Assembly (NCBI GenBank): GCA_951802425.1
Contig: OX637800.1
Span: 310,001-374,000 of the forward strand
Direction of reading: 5' to 3'
DNA: 64,000 nucleotides
Source of the DNA: Clavaria fumosa
Lineage: Eukaryota > Basidiomycota > Agaricomycetes > Agaricales > Clavariaceae
Positions 32,588-43,739 of the stretch are shown one piece after another (within the stretch, counting starts at the first letter, position 1; the number at the start of each line of letters is the position of its first letter). The position numbers were made by a program, and so were the translations under genes. The notes beneath the pieces are model-generated. The model had not been told where the DNA came from. It made no database searches and saw only the letters and a program-made list of their open reading frames with translations.

Positions 32588-33427
32588 TGTCAGGACCCAT
32601 TCATTTTTTCCTTATCCAAGCCAACACTATTGACACCTATGACCCTCCCGACAACCCTCTACCACCTCGCGACCCCCTCTACACGCTTCCAAAACCTGCT
32701 CTCCCCTTCCGGAAGCCCCTGCAACCTCCCTCGTGCCCACATGACACTCGCAACCACCAAGCCATACTCGCGATGGCTCCTACTATCTCACTACACACAC
32801 ATACTCCACCCGGACCCACCAATCCTACGCGCAACACACCGTTACGCATCTACTTCCACCAGCACGTGACTTGCCGCGCAGCACCCCCAGCACTACCACT
32901 ACCAGCGTCAATAGGTTACCAGCATTATGGCCGTTACTTGCGTTACCAGCATTACCCACATGATCACTCTTATGACCTTGCGACCTTAATGCTCAAATGC
33001 GCCACCAACAGTCAGCTGTATGTATACTTCAAATTATGCTTCCCTTCTTCTCCCCAATCGTCTATAACTACTTCACTTATGACCCGAGAATCCTCCAGTA
33101 GTTATAGATACATATATACTTATTTAACCAGGTCGTGACCCATGACCAGTCATCTTCACGACCTTACCTATGCTTTCCTTACCCCTCGCAACCTTAGTAG
33201 AGCACGTGCATGGTCACTCCATGACTAGTTATACCCCATACTACTATAGTCTCATTGCTTGGCGACCTCTGTACTTTTCCTTTTCTGTTTTACTTCTTGT
33301 ACACATGTATATAAAGTCTTGCATGTACTTACAGTATGGTAGACTTGATATTGACGCACATTGGTTTAAGCTTGAGGCTATTATGCCCTTTGAGCTTGGA
33401 ACCATCACGATTGATAGGTCTTGTCTC
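32588..33427 (+). repeat. Truncated family A LTR inside element C
   Basis: It begins TGTCAGGACCCATTC and follows the LTR at 2755 up to GATAGGTCTTGTCTC, then stops matching. The last 200 bp or more of the LTR are missing, and no target duplication can be shown. It was probably left behind by a rearrangement that removed the coding part of element C. Confidence 0.8.
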
Positions 33428-33794
33428 ATCCAACCCTCAGAGCAACTTAGTGAAACAATGCTATGACCTCTGAAGTGCCATCGCAAGGAACAAGTTTCAT
33501 TCATATTCTGACTTCCAGCACAAACTCTGACACCAAAATCCAGTACTACTCCTATGTCCGATTTTACCCATCTCCGGGTCACTGTTCACGAAAACCCAAA
33601 CTCCAAAACCTGGAATCTGACTCCATGAAATGGTTCAACTTGCATAGGAACTGGTCGCAGATGTTTACTCTGCGAATCCAACACCACCCAGAATTTACTC
33701 CGAATGACCCTCTGATCTCCAGCTTTTCCACACACAACTTAATTCACACAAGTCTGAGCACAAAAGCAAGTACAGAACAAAGGAAACTATGTAC

Positions 33795-35010
33795 TTAAGC
33801 AGGCAACGTGTCGTTGCCTGTGACTGCTTTGTCCATGGAAGCCGGCCCCGGCTCCAATCCCTCCCCCACATCCGCATCTGCCGCCTTTGTGAGTCTCGGA
33901 CCTGTGCCCGCTGTCTTTTCCGCAGCCGGACCCGGACCCGCTCCCTTATCCGACCCCTTCCCCACATCCGCCTCCGTCCTTTTTCCTGGACCTGCATCTG
34001 TCTTCCTCCCACCCAGACCCGCTTTCTCCTCCGCTCCCGTCTCCGGCTCCACATCCAGCATCTCCGTGTCTTCCTCCAACTCCGGCACTTCGAACCTGGA
34101 CTTCGCAAGACTCTCACAGATGTTCTCTTCAACACTGATCGAGACTTGCTCGATAATGTGGTCCCACTGCTTCGTCATCACCTCCCGGTTTAGGGCCTGG
34201 TGCAGGGCCTGGCCATCGGCCACTGCCAATTCCCTCACGAAATTTTCACCTGTCTCCTTGACTGTGGCTCAGAGAGCCTGCAACTCCCACACAAGCCACT
34301 GCACCGCCTGCAGGAATGCAGTCCCCACAGCAATTTCCCCCAGCATTGGCCCCAGCTCCAACCCCACCGCCCATTGTTTTTCCACGCTGGCACCTCCGCC
34401 TCCGTCTCCACCACCTCGTCCGATTCCGGACTTGCAGCTCGCTTTTCTGCGTGCTTCCCTGCTTTCTTCCCCTGTTCTGGCTCCCCCGGCCAGTTGCACA
34501 CTATGTGCTTTTTGCGACATTCGTCGCAGCTCTTGACCCAACTGGGTCCAGTACGCTTGCAAAGCTGCTGGAAATTTGTTAGCCCGGTCCCCAAAATTCC
34601 GCACTCCGAATTCCCGAAACCCGGAAATCCGACTCACCAAGCCCTTTTTAGCGCACTGCAAGCACACCTCGTCTGTGGTCCACTGGGCTGCCTCGACTTT
34701 TTCTGCCCGTTTCCAGGCCTCCCGCTCCGCCTGCTCCATCACTGCCCACCGCCTCCGCAGCAGTTCCTCCGACCCTCTTAACCGTTGGCCTCGCAGCCAT
34801 GATTTCCTCCTGTCAGGCCCGAGCCCGCTCCCCCGATTCCGCCTCCTTCCGCTCCCACTCCTCCGCTTTCTGTCTCACCCATTCCGCCTCCTCCGCCTCC
34901 CTCCGCACTCGCTCCTCCGCCTCTCTCCGCATCTGCTCTGCCTCCAATGTTACCATCTCCACCTGCAACTTTTCAATTTTTATTTCAACATCGTCTCCAT
35001 CATCTGCCAT
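33795..35010 (-). pseudogene. Antisense Ty3-borne Zn(II)2Cys6-like gene, copy 3
   Basis: This is the third gene of the same type, again just upstream of a 3' LTR and facing away from it. The N-terminus (ATG at 35010) is a Glu/Arg coiled coil (EIKIEKLQVEMVTLEAEQMR). A frame change near 34800 interrupts it. Then come DEVCLQCAKKGL, an intron with GTGAGT donor (34637 down to about 34573), and CKRTGPSWVKSCDECRKKHI then VCNWPG. The spliced spacing is C-x2-C-x6-C-x10-C-x2-C-x6-C, as in copy 2, with SCDEC and CxWPG conserved. The C-terminal exon (34238-33795) is acidic then Gly/Pro/Ala-rich and ends NDTLPA. Confidence 0.7.
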
Positions 35011-35207
35011 GCCTGATGGTGGTGGTTCAGGTCTAAGGAGAAAAACCAGACTTGGGGCATGAGCTCGGACTTATATATCCGGGCTTGGAGATTTAAACTC
35101 TGCCCGAAATTCCCGATCCGACACTCTGCGGAATACTCTGATCCCATCACAACCCGATCTTCTCCAATCTCCTGGCTCCAATCTAAAGGTCTCAAGGGTT
35201 TGATCTT

Positions 35208-35220
35208 AAAGGGGAGGCAC
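35208..35220 (+). other. Polypurine tract of element C
   Basis: AAAGGGGAGGCAC precedes TGTCA, the first bases of the 3' LTR. The Mutator-like element has inserted across this junction and duplicated GGCACTGTCA. Confidence 0.7.
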
Positions 35221-35344
35221 TGTCAGTAGTACTGACTCAAATAATTAACTAGACACAGCAGTTAGGTATAATTCATAGTGTACTCTTTGCAGCTACAGCT
35301 GGACAAGGAATCCTTATGGTCAGTTAACTTGTCAAAGGTAGTAC

Positions 35345-35930
35345 ATGGGGGACTAGTAGACTAGATACAGCTGATAGCTGTGGATCTAGTGGACTAGATA
35401 CAGCTACTAGGTGTGGACCTGGTGGACTAGTTGCAGCAAGTAGGTGTAGGTCTAGTGGACTAGTTGCAGCTATTAGCTGTAGATGTAGTGAACTAGTTAC
35501 AGCTAGTAGGTGTGGATCTAGTGAACTAGTTGAAGCTACCTGCTGTGGACCTAGTGGACTAGTTACAGCTACCAGTAGTGGATCTAGTGGACTAGGTGCA
35601 GCAAGTAGGTGTAGGTCTAGTGGACTAGTTGCAGCTATTAGCTGTGGGTCTAGTGGACTAGTTACAGCCATTAGCCATGGATCTAATGAACTAGTTGCAG
35701 CTAGTTGCTGTAGACCTAGTGAACTAGTTATGGCTATTAGTTGTAAATGTAGTGAACTAGTTGCAGTTAGTAGCTGTGGACCTACTGTGGACCTAGTGGA
35801 CTAGTTGCAGCTACTAGCTGTAGATCTGGTGAATTAGTTACAGCTACTAGCTGTGGATCTAGTGGACTAGTTGCAGCTAGTTGCTGTGGACTAGTTACAG
35901 CTATTAGTTGTGGATCTAGTCAGTCAATGA
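35345..35930 (+). repeat. 33-bp subterminal minisatellite, left arm
   Basis: About 17 units of 33 bp of the form AGCTGTGGATCTAGTGGACTAG plus TTGCAGCTATT. Because 33 is a multiple of three, the minus strand reads as an 11-residue repeat (SPLDPQLIAAT type), which explains a 115-codon open frame there. Confidence 0.9.
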
Positions 35931-38179
35931 TGTAGATTCCTTGCAATAAACCATTGTAATTACAATAGGTGGCCATTGTGAGAATGACTGAACAAACAAT
36001 GGCAAACAAAATATGCTAAAAATAAAAACAGAAATTCGAAATTGAGCAGCCCTGTGCCTGGTCCCTCAGTGTTAGGGTGTCAAGTACTTACCTTACTATG
36101 TTTAGCCTTTCTCCTTGTCTGGAAGCTCCACAAATATGCGTCTCATTAGCCTAACGAGCCTATGGCCTTATCTACATGTGCCTATGTACCAATAGCCATG
36201 AAAACAACTAATTTTGGTTAGCCATCCAGAGTAAGAACTGCAATAATTCTATACTCAAAGAAAGATGGGGCTCTAGAGCAAGAACCAAGAACTACACAAA
36301 GATGCGGTTGGTACCGTTCAATTCCTATGCCTTGACAACCCTTAATTCCAAGTTTGCGAAAGGAAATAACAGTTATTAATTCCTTAAAGTAAATAATATT
36401 GATATAGTGGCTTCTTCTACATAAAGGACAAATAGCGTTTGGATGGCTAGGAAATAAGGAAATCTAAACAGACAGAAGTGTGGAAGTGGTCTACAGGCTC
36501 CTTTCTGCAAGTTTGCGAGAGGGAAGGAGCGTTTTCAGTTTAGATACAGCGCTGCGACTCGAAGGTACAAGTCTGCCAGTATAGTAACATTGTGGGGACA
36601 GTCCTGATCACGATCGGATCTTGATCAAGTGATCAAGGACCGATGGACTGGCTCAGTTCCCATGGTGGCAGGTTGGGAGTGATGGCCGACGATGCCACAC
36701 TACCAAATATGGACTACTCATCCATATCAAGGGATTGTGCACTCGTGAACTTTCGTGCACAATCCTTCAGCCCTCCCTGCCTCTTCCCTTATGTCAGGAC
36801 CTTGCTAGTACATACATAGCATAGTCTAGGGGTGAAACACATACTAAATAAGTCTAGATGCACTTAGTTATGGCTAGTATGGGGAAGATAAGAGGAAGCA
36901 AAGAAGGTATGGACAAAAAGACGATGCGATCGAGGCCGGGAACGCCGCGGAGCGTCGAAGAAGCGATCGGGGGCGATTGTGGGGTCCTTCCCCACAATCC
37001 CCGATGTTTGGGCCCCTGGCATTGAGTCAGTATGACTCAATATGATTATTTTTAGATAAACTGGAATGTTTGAGATGTAATATCTCAATGAGGAGATAGG
37101 ATAAAATTATGATCTTACCTGATATGTAAAGCCACTGAAATATCCTTAATTTAGAGTCCTTAAACGGTACGTTAGGACTACTACTTAAGGAGCTATGCTG
37201 TATTCTTCCAAATGTAGTAGGTACACAAATTTGAGTATAAATAGCTGGCGGAACTTCGCGTTCCAGGCATCATTACGTACCCACCTATTGATTGAGCCAT
37301 CCCCTAAGAGGACTAAGCTTAAGTCTAGCCCAGCAAGGAGCTAAGGATGAATTTAGTAAAACTAAGGACTGAGTCTAGTTGAAATAAATCTAGTAATTGC
37401 TGACTAAGGACCTGGTCTGGTCAAGTGATCTGGGTATCCAAGGGTACCCAGGCTTCGGATGAGCCGCCCTGTGCCGGCTCCCCTCGGCGCGGTAAGTATT
37501 GAATAAGATATGAATATTTTAGTATGATGTACAAGGTACTGTACTGTACATAGTACTACTGTGTTCATCAGAGTAAGTAGTGAATAGCCAGCCAAGTACT
37601 GAGAATTAGGCAGTGGATTATAGAGGTAGAATGGTCTACAAGACCAGGGGAATCTCATGAACCCTTCAGCTTGTTTTTCCTGTGTCTGGTTAGCTATGTA
37701 TTCACTGATCTATTTTGACCTATCTACATTGATTTGGCTTAAGTGTGCAATACCTATGGAGTGGTCAGTCATTGAGCCATGGTATCAATCTGTGGAGTGA
37801 TACCAGGTTGAGGCAGACCATGGGGGTCAATGGCTAAGCCCATGGGATGTTGTCACTTAGGTTACTAACTAATAATAATATCTGCCCAAAGCAATGCCTT
37901 GCTAGCAGTGTTGGTTCCAATACTGTTAGCAGGAAGGTATGGAACTGGAGGATCTACTAGTCCTGTAGACCAACTGCATAAGAAATTGAGGACCTGTCTG
38001 AGTCATCCTGACTCTCAGTGACTCATTTCTGACTGCACCCAGTACCAGATCCATAAGACTCAGGTACAGGTTACCAATCAGGCATAGCTGCTTTTGGTAA
38101 GCTGCTATGACCGTGGGAAAATTTTAGCATGGCTTGCAAAATATGACTTTTTATACACCAAAAAATCAGCAAAAATCAG
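35931..38179. other. Interior of the Mutator-like element, no gene
   Basis: No frame longer than about 90 codons and no transposase motif. It is AT-rich single-copy-like sequence with several short ACTAGTCC/CTAGTGGA echoes. Confidence 0.6.
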
Positions 38180-38450
38180 GAGATTCTACAGCTAGTAGCT
38201 GCAACTAGTCCACTAGGTCCACAGCTACTAGCTGTAACTAGTCCACTACATCTACAGCTAATAGCTGCAACTAGTTCACTACATCTACAGCTAGTAGCTG
38301 CAACTAGTTCACTACATCTACAGCTAATAGCTGCAACTAGTCCACTAGACCTACACCTACTTGCTGCAACTAGTCCACCAGGTCCACACCTAGTAGCTGT
38401 AACTAGTCCACTAGCTCCACAGCTATCATCTGTATCTAGTCTACTAGTCC
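38180..38450 (-). repeat. 33-bp subterminal minisatellite, right arm
   Basis: About eight units of the same 33-bp repeat in inverted orientation to 35345-35930. The first units are part of the extended TIR. Confidence 0.9.
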
Positions 38451-38592
38451 CCATGTACTACCTTTGACAAGTTAACTTGACAAGTTAACTGACCATAAGG
38501 ATTCCTTGTCCAGCTGTAGCTGCAAAGAGTACACTATGAATTATACCTAACTGCTGTGTCTAGTTAATTATTTGAGTCAGTACTAATGGCAC

Positions 38593-39831
38593 TGTCATGT
38601 CCGTGCTGCTCCCTTCTGGTCCAGTCTGGAAACATGATCTCCGGTCCCGGACTTGCTATCTCCAGCCCCTGACTTCCGACCTCCGATCTCTGGACCCGAC
38701 CTCCGATCTCTGGACATGGACCTCTGAACTCCTGCTCTGGTGCCTCAGCATCTGAGGGTACCTGCCCCACATGTGGGGCAGGCACCAAACCCACATCCGG
38801 GGATAGTTCCCCAAGAGGCTATCCCAATCCCAATCCCAATTCCCGATCCCAATCTCCAATTCCCAAACCCAACTTCCTGATGGTTGTGAACTGACGTCCA
38901 TGGTTACTCCACCAGCAACGAACTCCGAGCGTGGAAACTGGACAATCCACGCAGTTGTTAGGCTGCATAGTTACCATCCTGACGGTAACAGCATCTGACT
39001 CTGGGATCAGGAAACTGATCCCCATTGCTATCCTGTTGTTCTGTAGTAAGTCCCGCGATGTATCTCTGGGCCATTCTCTGTAGCTACTGTCAATACTCTG
39101 GGTTGCTGGAAACACTCTGGACTCATAGTATATATATACCTACCTACTTTGTAGAGTATTCTGCAGTCCGGATACCACCCTCATATACCCATGTACACCC
39201 CTCCCGTATACCCCTGAACACCCCTGTACTTCCGTCTCTGTCCCGAACCTCTGCACCCGTAATCCCATCCGACCCTCTGTTTCCTGTCCCCCCGTCTATC
39301 TCCGCACCTCCATCCTTTCCGCCTTCCGCCTTGTAACTTGTATCATGTCTAATCTGACCCCTGCTCTGTCTCCCATGCCAGTTGTGCTAAGTCCTGACCA
39401 ACTCCTGACCAACTCCTGACCAACTCCCGATGGACTTCCCTCTGACACCTGGAACCCATCCCGACAACCTGCGCCATCCATCTGATCTCCGGAAACCATC
39501 TCCGTATCCCTCCTCCTTCCTGGCCTCCATCTCCTCTACTTAGTCACTCATTAAACCTGAACTCCATCCAAACTCCACCCTCCTGTCCTTCCCCCATCTC
39601 TAATATGATGAAGTCCATCCTGGACACCCACCTGACACTGAACCCGATATCCTGGAAATCTGCAACTCCGAAATATGGGACACCCAGGACTCAGTAAGGG
39701 CATCATTTCAATATGTTTGCCAAAGTCCCACCTGAACCCTGAAGTTCGACTCCAGACATTCCGGACATCCTGGACCCAAACTCCAAACTCTGACTGGACT
39801 TCACCCCGACCCTCCGAGCATGCACATAACA
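38593..39831 (+). repeat. 3' LTR of element C
   Basis: It runs TGTCATGTCCGTGCTGCTCCC to GCATGCACATAACA. It differs from the 5' LTR by several small indels (for example extra CCGACCTCCGATCTCTGGA copies near 38680-38710) and scattered transitions, so the insertion is not recent. Confidence 0.9.
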
Positions 39832-39836
39832 CCTTA

Positions 39837-40257
39837 GGACAGCTGTGGTAAAGATTAGGGAAGGACTTGTGCAATCAATTGATCTCTATAATACTGGGCA
39901 ATGGAAGCCAAACACAACTGTGGGCCCTCAAACAATTCCAATGGAGTCAGAATCTGGGGAAGAATTTGACCTGGATGAAGGAATGGAAGACTGGGAGGAC
40001 ATGGATGAATAGTGCAGAGTTTTCCCATTATTGTGCCATTATTTTTACTTCAAACAAGCAGTGTAGAGTCTCTTGAGTATCTGCAGTGTATATAGTTTCT
40101 ATATAACCAAGAAAACAGTGTTGTTGCCATGTCTGAGGCCTGTAATTGAGCTGGGTCAGCCTTTGTCACGCTTTCTGTCACAGGCCGTTACGTCACGCTG
40201 CCGCGTCGTGTAGCGGAGTTGCCCAACCCCAAATAAAGTTCAGCCACAGACACGTTC
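39837..40257. other. Intergenic flank of element C
   Basis: No gene seen. The part near 40170-40205 has two ACGTCACGCTG/TGTCACG sequences that look like CRE-type sites upstream of the next gene. Confidence 0.4.
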
Positions 40258-40263
40258 TATAAA
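40258..40263 (+). promoter_or_regulatory. TATA-like box upstream of the two-exon gene
   Basis: TATAAA lies 70 nt before the ATG at 40333, a normal distance for a fungal core promoter. TTACGTCACGCTG about 65 nt further upstream could be an activator site. Confidence 0.4.
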
Positions 40264-40332
40264 GATAAAGTTCTGGTCAATTTTACATTTCCTCGGTACT
40301 CAGCAGTTAGTAGGCCTACTCAGAGCAACACA

Positions 40333-42047
40333 ATGTGGGCTCTGATAATGCTGTCTCTCACAGTCCTGGCAATCGTTCTAGAGCCATTCGTCTACACCGT
40401 CCTGGACTCTCCCCGCGATGAAACCTGTAGCGAGGCGCGCATAGAAGAGGACGTGGATGTACCTCAACATGCCAGAGGTGGGGTATTTGGCCCCGACTCC
40501 CAACCTGTACCCCAGAACCGTCAATATCCCTTCGGTATGCCGAAGACCCATATGAGTCTTGAGTATGTTGTTCATTGCCACCTGTACACAGTAACATGTC
40601 TCATCCAATGCTCTCCATTTTATTCAGAGAGACGGTTCTTATGGGATCGTTGAGGATGGGCGGGCCCGCAGAGTTGCGCCCACACCATATTCCACACTGT
40701 CATGGGATTCGGGCTGTCCCTACAATGCCAACCAATTCCTTCAAGGGCAGATGTTTCGAGGAATCCTCTGGTGACAGTGACGTACAGATCGTACGAGTTG
40801 ATCGCCCACCAGCTACCATTTTTGCCATTCCCACATCTGGCTTGACTCCCGCGTTTGTCTGGAGTCCGGCGAGACGGGGGAACGACTCAGTCGCCCGGTT
40901 GTTACCATATATCTCCATACCTGTCTCGCAAACACAGCCAGAGTCTGAGGTTACTGCCCAGCACTTACGGCAACCCGATACCACCTCTGTAATTCCAACC
41001 CGTTCAACCCTTCCTTACGAGCACGCACGCACGCAAACCGTCTCTGGAATGCCAACCCGCTCTTACAAACGCCTCCGCGGAACTGCCAAGCACATACGGC
41101 GACCGCGAACCGCATCTGGAACGCCAACCTGTTCCCGCAAGCGCACCTGGTGGGACGATTCAGTCGCGTTACCGGAATACATCCCGCACAAGCGCGCCCG
41201 CAGATGTTATGACACCGATGATGACACCGATGGTGGCAGCGACGTCCAATTCATTAGTATGCAGAAGTATACCTCTGATATACGCAAGCCTCACTCAAAA
41301 GCAAAACCAGAGGGAATTGCAACGCACATACAACGACCGGATAACATGCAGACTCCCTCAACCCTTCCTTACGAGCACGCCCGCATGCAGACCATCCCTG
41401 GAATACCGACCCGCTCCTGCAGACGCCTCCGCGGAACTGCCAAGCACATACGGCGACCGCGAACCGCATCTGGAGCGCCAACCTGTTCCCGCAAGCGCAC
41501 CTCGTGGGACGACTCAGTCGCGTTACCAGAAGACGTCCCACACAAGCGCGCCCGCAGATGTTATGACACCGATGATGACACCGATGGTGGCAGCGACGTC
41601 CAATTCATTAGAATGCAGAAGTCTACATGCAAGCCTCACTCAAAACCTGCATTAGTCTGCCTACACCGTAACCTGATGCTTGAACAAAGCGACTCGGCTG
41701 CCCCCGCTGTGTGTATCAACCCACTGCCCATTTCTGAACTACCTGTAGTTGGAGATGTGACTATTCCACATTCAGCATCACTAGCGGCCAACCTTTCATT
41801 TGATTGGCCACAAATGGGAGATGTGGAGCTGCCATTGGTTGGTTCCTCTATATTCTCTGTATGGAATTATGCCCCAGTGTTTTGTGGGCCATTAGCAACC
41901 ACCCAGATATCTTGCCGAGGGTCCTCCCATCTTGGCTACAAACCACGGCCACTCTGGCGCTCGCACCAAAATGTTTTTGTGGATAAGAATGGCAATCCGT
42001 ATGTCTATGACAGCCACAAACCGCGCTATGGTAATACCTTTCTTTGA
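40333..42047 (+). CDS. Two-exon protein: hydrophobic N-terminus and duplicated basic repeat
   Basis: Exon 1 (40333-40562) and exon 2 (40628-42047) join across a 65-nt GTATGT..TTCAG intron in phase and give about 549 residues. The N-terminus MWALIMLSLTVLAIVLEPFV looks like a signal peptide or signal anchor. The middle has two copies of a block of about 110 residues (near residues 220-320 and 340-430 of the spliced protein). The second copy repeats RLRGTAKHIRRPRTASG, CSRKRTxWDDSVALPE, HKRARRCYDTDDDTDGG and SDVQFI with few changes. These Lys/Arg clusters resemble nuclear localisation signals. The C-terminus ends DSHKPRYGNTFL. No family is recognised. The signal-like start plus nuclear-like repeats is the kind of layout seen in secreted effectors, but this is only a suggestion. 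Further 3' exons are possible, since GTAATA follows near the stop. Confidence 0.6.
41008..41625 (+). repeat. Direct duplication within the coding exon
   Basis: DNA at about 41008-41270 and 41360-41622 is nearly identical for most of its length (CTTCCTTACGAGCACGC and GCCAAGCACATACGGCGACC occur in both). A spacer of about 90 bp lies between. This is a recent internal duplication that keeps the reading frame. Confidence 0.85.
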
Positions 42048-42092
42048 CCTATTTGATGTTCTCTTTGTGTCTTTTTCTTTGACAATCACCAT

Positions 42093-42225
42093 CCCTGTCT
42101 CATTCTGTATTCCTGCTCCCTACATTCCATTCTGTGTTCCTGCTCCCTACATTCCATTCTGTGTTCCTGTTCCCTACATTTCCATTCCGTATTCCTCATC
42201 CCTATATTTCCATTCCCCATTCCCT
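42093..42225 (+). repeat. 27-bp tandem repeat, about 4-5 units
   Basis: Units follow CATTCTGTGTTCCTGCTCCC TACATTC. They sit just after the stop of the two-exon gene and may lie in its 3' UTR. Confidence 0.8.
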
Positions 42226-42517
42226 GCCTCTGCCACTCCCAATCCTAATTCTGCACCTTCAATTATTTTATGAAATTTGGCCTCTAGCTTCTTTCCTCTC
42301 ATGTAGACTGCCCCTTCCTTCTGGTATGGTTCCCACAGGATTAACTCTTTCTCTCCTTGCCATCAAGCTGAACTTTTTATCGGTTCTGATGTGTCATAGC
42401 TATTACATTCCTGCGGCTCATGTTTGGTTTATTGTTACCATGTTCTCATTATCCTTTACTTACAGTAGTTATAATACATTCTTGGTTTCATCAGCTCCAT
42501 CAGGAACATCTGTTTGC

Positions 42518-42616
42518 TAATTATTAATAACAAGATCAGTCCTCAATAATCAGGATAATTATGTGCTGATTCTTGAGGACTGATCTTATTATCATGTGTT
42601 ATTGATAATTAGCAAA
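42518..42616. repeat. Short imperfect palindrome, MITE-like
   Basis: GCTAATTATTAATAACA and AGATCAGTCCTCAATAATCA on the left are mirrored by TGATTCTTGAGGACTGATCT and TGTTATTGATAATTAGC on the right. The two arms are separated by about 10 nt; the right arm has 11 extra bases. It could be a small foldback element or an excision product. Confidence 0.65.
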
Positions 42617-43739
42617 AGAGGTTTTTTCTGATGTCACCAGTTCTGGGAAGGAATCTAGAGGTGTAATTTTTGAGTCAGCAGCCATTTTATAAACTCAGTT
42701 ACTCACTCAACCTACTGATTGGATTCCCATGAAACTTGTTCTGTGGGTAGGCCCATATATAATTAGGCTAAATAAATACTTTTCAGGATTTTGCCTGTTT
42801 TTGCAAAGGCAGGGGAGCCAATTTGCTGTTGGAGTAATTTTAAACTCAGCTCCCTCCCAAAAAGTTCAATTTTAGTTTTGTGGAATTTTTACATCTACAC
42901 AGAGCAAGAATCCATTCAAGGTCAAAGTGGCAAAGTTGTAGGCCTTGATGAGATCTGTCCCCTGTAAAAAAAAATCAACCAGTCCATGGATGATTGAAGT
43001 GTGAAAGTCTTATATACTATGTTTCTGTACATTTACCTCCATATTTATCACAGAGCCCATCTCCTATTTATTCCTACATGAGTCCACTAATAATACCAAG
43101 GTTCCTTAATATTTCCATGGTTTTACATGGTTTAGTTGAGCTGTAAGGGTGAAAATGAGGGAAGAATTCCATGGTTTTTGGGTCATGTGATGTGGTTATT
43201 TTGGCTGGCAATGAGCAGCTTGTGGTTGCCACCCCTCTTCCCCTCCTCTTTGTCTCCCCCCCTACCTCACTCACTCCACATCACTCACCCCTCCCCACTC
43301 ACCCCTCCCCTCCCTCCCAACCTTACAAGTATCGAGAGGGCTCACCCTGTGTTCCCACACCTGTCACTGCCATCATGCGCCCGCCCACCGTCCTGAACCT
43401 TCGTGCTCATCGTCCCCAACAACGAGCTCAATCATTTGTCAATATCTTGTCAAGAATATATATTTTGATTTGGTTCTTTTTCATACATGCTTTAAATACA
43501 TGTCTGCTTCATTATACAATCCTTCATGGACATCGTCACTGCCCACCGCTGTGACCGCTTGGCATCTGGGAAGGGCATTGGTGCACTGCGCCTGCAGGTG
43601 GCTGCGGTAATGATGAGAATGAGTATGATTATGGGCGGCAGTGGCTATGATAACGGTGGTCCTCTCCCGTGAGTCCATTTTTCATTCAAAACAATTTTTT
43701 ACTCCAGAGTATATACTTTTAAATATTCGTATCCACAGA

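Larger units (their letters stand above)
35226..38587. mobile_element. Mutator-like non-autonomous DNA transposon, 3.36 kb
   Basis: The ends are long inverted repeats: TAGTACTGACTCAAATAATT on the left and its exact complement ending at 38585 on the right. They match for about 280 bp, including part of a minisatellite; the right copy has an extra 13-bp duplication. GGCACTGTCA (35216-35225 and 38588-38597) flanks the element. A target duplication of about 10 bp with long TIRs is the pattern of Mutator-like elements (8-11 bp). The interior (35930-38160) has no supported gene, so transposase must be supplied from elsewhere. Confidence 0.8.
31206..39836 (+). mobile_element. Ty3-type element C with TSD CCTTA, no gag-pol, carrying nested insertions
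   Basis: LTRs at 31211-32376 and 38593-39831 are the same family, and CCTTA flanks the outer side of both (31206-31210 and 39832-39836). They are therefore the two ends of one insertion. The interior holds about 210 bp of leader, a truncated family-A LTR (32588-33427), an opposite-strand Zn2Cys6-type gene (33795-35010), a polypurine tract (35208-35219) and a 3.36-kb Mutator-like element. I find no gag, protease, RT or integrase. It is either an internally deleted element or a non-autonomous form that kept only the antisense gene. Confidence 0.85.
42048..43739. other. Gene-poor stretch with repeats
   Basis: No gene is supported. The stretch holds a 27-bp tandem array, a short palindrome, and T/C-rich sequence (43200-43330). 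Its minus frame 43678-43481 shows no known motif. Confidence 0.4.

Noticed and set aside
35324..35671. 115-codon minus frame of SPLDPQL-type repeats
   Set aside because: It is the 33-bp minisatellite read in frame, with no start context or motif.
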